Below are positions 33,951-35,640 of a stretch of DNA of 35,640 bases, piece by piece. This DNA comes from a virus, in IMG/VR virus record IMGVR_UViG_3300044535_002285, positions 1 to 35,640 of that record; one strand, given 5' to 3'. How positions within the stretch are numbered: position 1 is the stretch's first letter; every line of letters starts with the position of its first letter. Made by a program: the position numbers and the translations under genes. The notes below the pieces were generated by a model. That model was given only the letters and a program-made list of their open reading frames with translations, was not told the origin of the DNA and ran no database searches.

Positions 33951-35640
33951 ATGAAACAATTGAAAGGTCTGTTATTTGGACTTTTATTTTTATTACCGTT
34001 TATCGGTAAAGCTCAAGTACCTGCGGCACCATCAAATGGATTGTGGGGTATCATTGCATCCCAATATCAAGTTGGGACAACGGCACAAGGCACAACTGAT
34101 GCGAAGATTACATTACAAAACACAACCCTTACAAAATTTGCGGGGGTTCAGTTTAGAGTATTCTACGATAAGGTAGCGTTTACAAATGCAACAGTATCTC
34201 TTATTGGATCGGCAACAAACTTAGACCTTCAGTTTATTACAAACACAACGAATGGTTTCATTACCATTACTTTGGTTTATACAGGTCCAAGTGCAACTTA
34301 TACGATCCCAAATGGTGAGAGATTTCTAATTACCTTTACTCATGCACCAGCAGCTACATTTAACAACTTAGCTTCCATATCCAACTTAACTTGGACAGGA
34401 CCTCAGTCTTTTACACCGTACGCTGCGAAACAAGATGGTATGGATACTACATTAAGTGTTCATAACTATGGTGGTGTATTCACTCCTGTTAACTTCGCCT
34501 ATCATGGAACATTCACAAATGTTACAGGTACTTCGGCTAAATATTTAAATTTAGCATTACAAAGAAGACCATTCGGCGGAAACACTTGGACGCAACATTC
34601 TACTTATGTTACAGATATCAACGGAGACTTCAATATTTCAGTTCCATTGGATACAACATATTGGGATGTAAGATTAGCAATTCAAGGTGATACAATGGGT
34701 GTGGGTAATATTATTTCATCAACAGATGCTCAACAAATCAATCAGTGGGTTCTTGGAAACGGTACCATGACTGGTTTTGATTATTATACGGCAGATGTTA
34801 ACGGATCTAATAATACAACAATATCTGATGTGTGGGGTGTATTTGGTAGAATCTCAGGTAGATTTACTCAATGGCCTAACAACACAAAAGATGTTAAGTT
34901 CTTTACTGTATCTGAATACACAACAATCAACGGATCGGCAACTAACTACACATCAACAATTGCAGGTGTAACAAACTTTACATTTGACATCTTACCGGGT
35001 CAACCTGACTCTGTGGTTTATTATGTTATGGTTCCTGGTGATGCTAACGGTACAGGTTACAACATGGCTCGTGTTACTCCTATTGAAGTATTGGTTGGAC
35101 CAATGCCAGGTTTAGAGTCACAAATCTATAATGTGATCGATACTAAAGTTGAGTATGATTTTCCAACATCAACAATCGAAGTAAATGTACCTAACATTTC
35201 TGTGGATGCTGGAAACTTGGTTGAGTTACCCGTTAAAGTTTTTACAAATGGAAATGAGTTATCATCACTTCAGTTTGGATTGAAATATAATACAGACCTA
35301 TTAGAATTCAAAGGAGTTAACTCAACATCAAATGCTATGCAATGGATTACATACATAAATCCAAATGATGGCCAAATTGATTGGGGTGGATTCGACCCTA
35401 CAAATAACGAACAACCATTAGTTAATGGTGATGAGGTTGTTACTTTACAATTTATAGCAAAACAACCACAGAATCTATGGGAAGAAAGTCCTCTTTATAC
35501 TTCTTTGAAGTTTGCAGGAACAACTCAGTCTAACGATTTAACAATTACACCGACAAACGGAATACTCCAAGTATTAAAAAGTAATATGGGTGTGGTAATT
35601 GGAAACACAATCTCTGTAGTTCCTAATCCTGTTGTTGATG
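33951..35640 (+). CDS. Large secreted protein with cohesin-like and dockerin-like parts (C-terminus cut)
   Basis: ATG 33951 opens a frame to the window edge (563 residues visible). The start MKQLKGLLFGLLFLLPFIGKAQ is a Sec signal peptide. Beta-sandwich regions at about 30-140 and 390-520 resemble cohesin-like adhesion domains (LKYNTDLLEFKGV). Between them are dockerin-like segments with STDAQQINQWVLG and ADVNGSNNTTISDVWGVFG, the latter a possible calcium loop. The last visible residues, ISVVPNPVVD, are the usual opening of a T9SS type A sorting domain. It is probably exported to the host surface. With the protein at 13139 it is the second such gene in this window. Function unknown. Confidence 0.85.
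   Translation, partial: MKQLKGLLFGLLFLLPFIGKAQVPAAPSNGLWGIIASQYQVGTTAQGTTDAKITLQNTTLTKFAGVQFRVFYDKVAFTNATVSLIGSATNLDLQFITNTTNGFITITLVYTGPSATYTIPNGERFLITFTHAPAATFNNLASISNLTWTGPQSFTPYAAKQDGMDTTLSVHNYGGVFTPVNFAYHGTFTNVTGTSAKYLNLALQRRPFGGNTWTQHSTYVTDINGDFNISVPLDTTYWDVRLAIQGDTMGVGNIISSTDAQQINQWVLGNGTMTGFDYYTADVNGSNNTTISDVWGVFGRISGRFTQWPNNTKDVKFFTVSEYTTINGSATNYTSTIAGVTNFTFDILPGQPDSVVYYVMVPGDANGTGYNMARVTPIEVLVGPMPGLESQIYNVIDTKVEYDFPTSTIEVNVPNISVDAGNLVELPVKVFTNGNELSSLQFGLKYNTDLLEFKGVNSTSNAMQWITYINPNDGQIDWGGFDPTNNEQPLVNGDEVVTLQFIAKQPQNLWEESPLYTSLKFAGTTQSNDLTITPTNGILQVLKSNMGVVIGNTISVVPNPVVD

Noticed and set aside
1-35640. CRISPR arrays, insertion sequences, integrase or attachment sites
   Set aside because: No regularly spaced repeats, transposase motifs or tyrosine/serine recombinase signatures were seen on either strand.

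Overview
This window is a piece of a large, low-GC double-stranded DNA phage genome whose host is very probably a member of the Bacteroidota (Flavobacteriales-like). The phage assignment rests on a GH19 endolysin, a DUF3310/T7 gp1.7-type protein, thymidylate synthase, a beta-class DNA methyltransferase, and dozens of small, tightly packed, overlapping genes with no host housekeeping genes. The host assignment rests on promoters of the Bacteroidota TAnnTTTG type, the absence of Shine-Dalgarno sequences, and two secreted proteins built like type IX secretion system (T9SS) cargo. No capsid, tail, portal, terminase or polymerase gene is recognisable, so this is an auxiliary/metabolic region with some late genes. 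No tRNA, CRISPR array, insertion sequence or integrase was seen.

Layout. (1) 1-2225: two acidic unknown proteins and a 51-aa Gln-rich miniprotein around divergent promoters. (2) 2266-7681: small unknowns, a complete eukaryotic-type glutamine synthetase (GSII), a DUF3310 protein, membrane miniproteins, a DNA methyltransferase, a DUF192 protein and a Nudix hydrolase; the last two are divergent around a 14-bp palindrome. (3) 7683-13000: a lipoprotein, then proteins that share a short N-terminal segment ending in (I/L)xE: a peptidoglycan-binding protein, a tandem pair with Gly-Thr-Ser repeats, and an HExxH metalloprotease. A P-loop kinase and a calcineurin-like phosphoesterase are embedded here, followed by an RlpA-like protein. 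(4) 13139-15004: a multidomain secreted protein with a T9SS-like C-terminus. (5) 15040-25048: small genes plus a cyclic-phosphate-processing receiver (cREC) protein, an Rnl5/DraRnl-like RNA ligase, an AAA+ ATPase, a HAD_SAK-like phosphatase, an Smr protein and a PcfJ-like protein. This stretch includes a 326-bp non-coding region with four consecutive hairpins. (6) 25067-32346: membrane and lipoprotein miniproteins, an RmlB-like dTDP-glucose 4,6-dehydratase, a protein with eight NGVK-type repeats, ThyA and ClpP. (7) 32376-35640: endolysin, an H...SEGC-motif protein, and the start of a second large secreted protein with cohesin-like, dockerin-like and T9SS-like parts.

How the genes may work together. 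Kinase, phosphoesterase, cREC, HAD phosphatase and RNA ligase together look like a dispersed RNA end-healing and sealing kit, plausibly countering host RNA-cleaving defences. ThyA, DUF3310, Nudix, GSII and RmlB would reshape host nucleotide, nitrogen and sugar metabolism. The endolysin, RlpA-like and peptidoglycan-binding proteins act on the cell wall. The signal-peptide/T9SS-like proteins and the lipoproteins suggest that the phage decorates the surface of its host during infection. Two promoter types recur just upstream of start codons: TATMTTTG-like before several metabolic, RNA-repair or unknown genes, and (T)ATATTTAT before most of the candidate virion/lysis genes. Many sit only 4-8 nt from the start codon, implying leaderless or nearly leaderless mRNAs.
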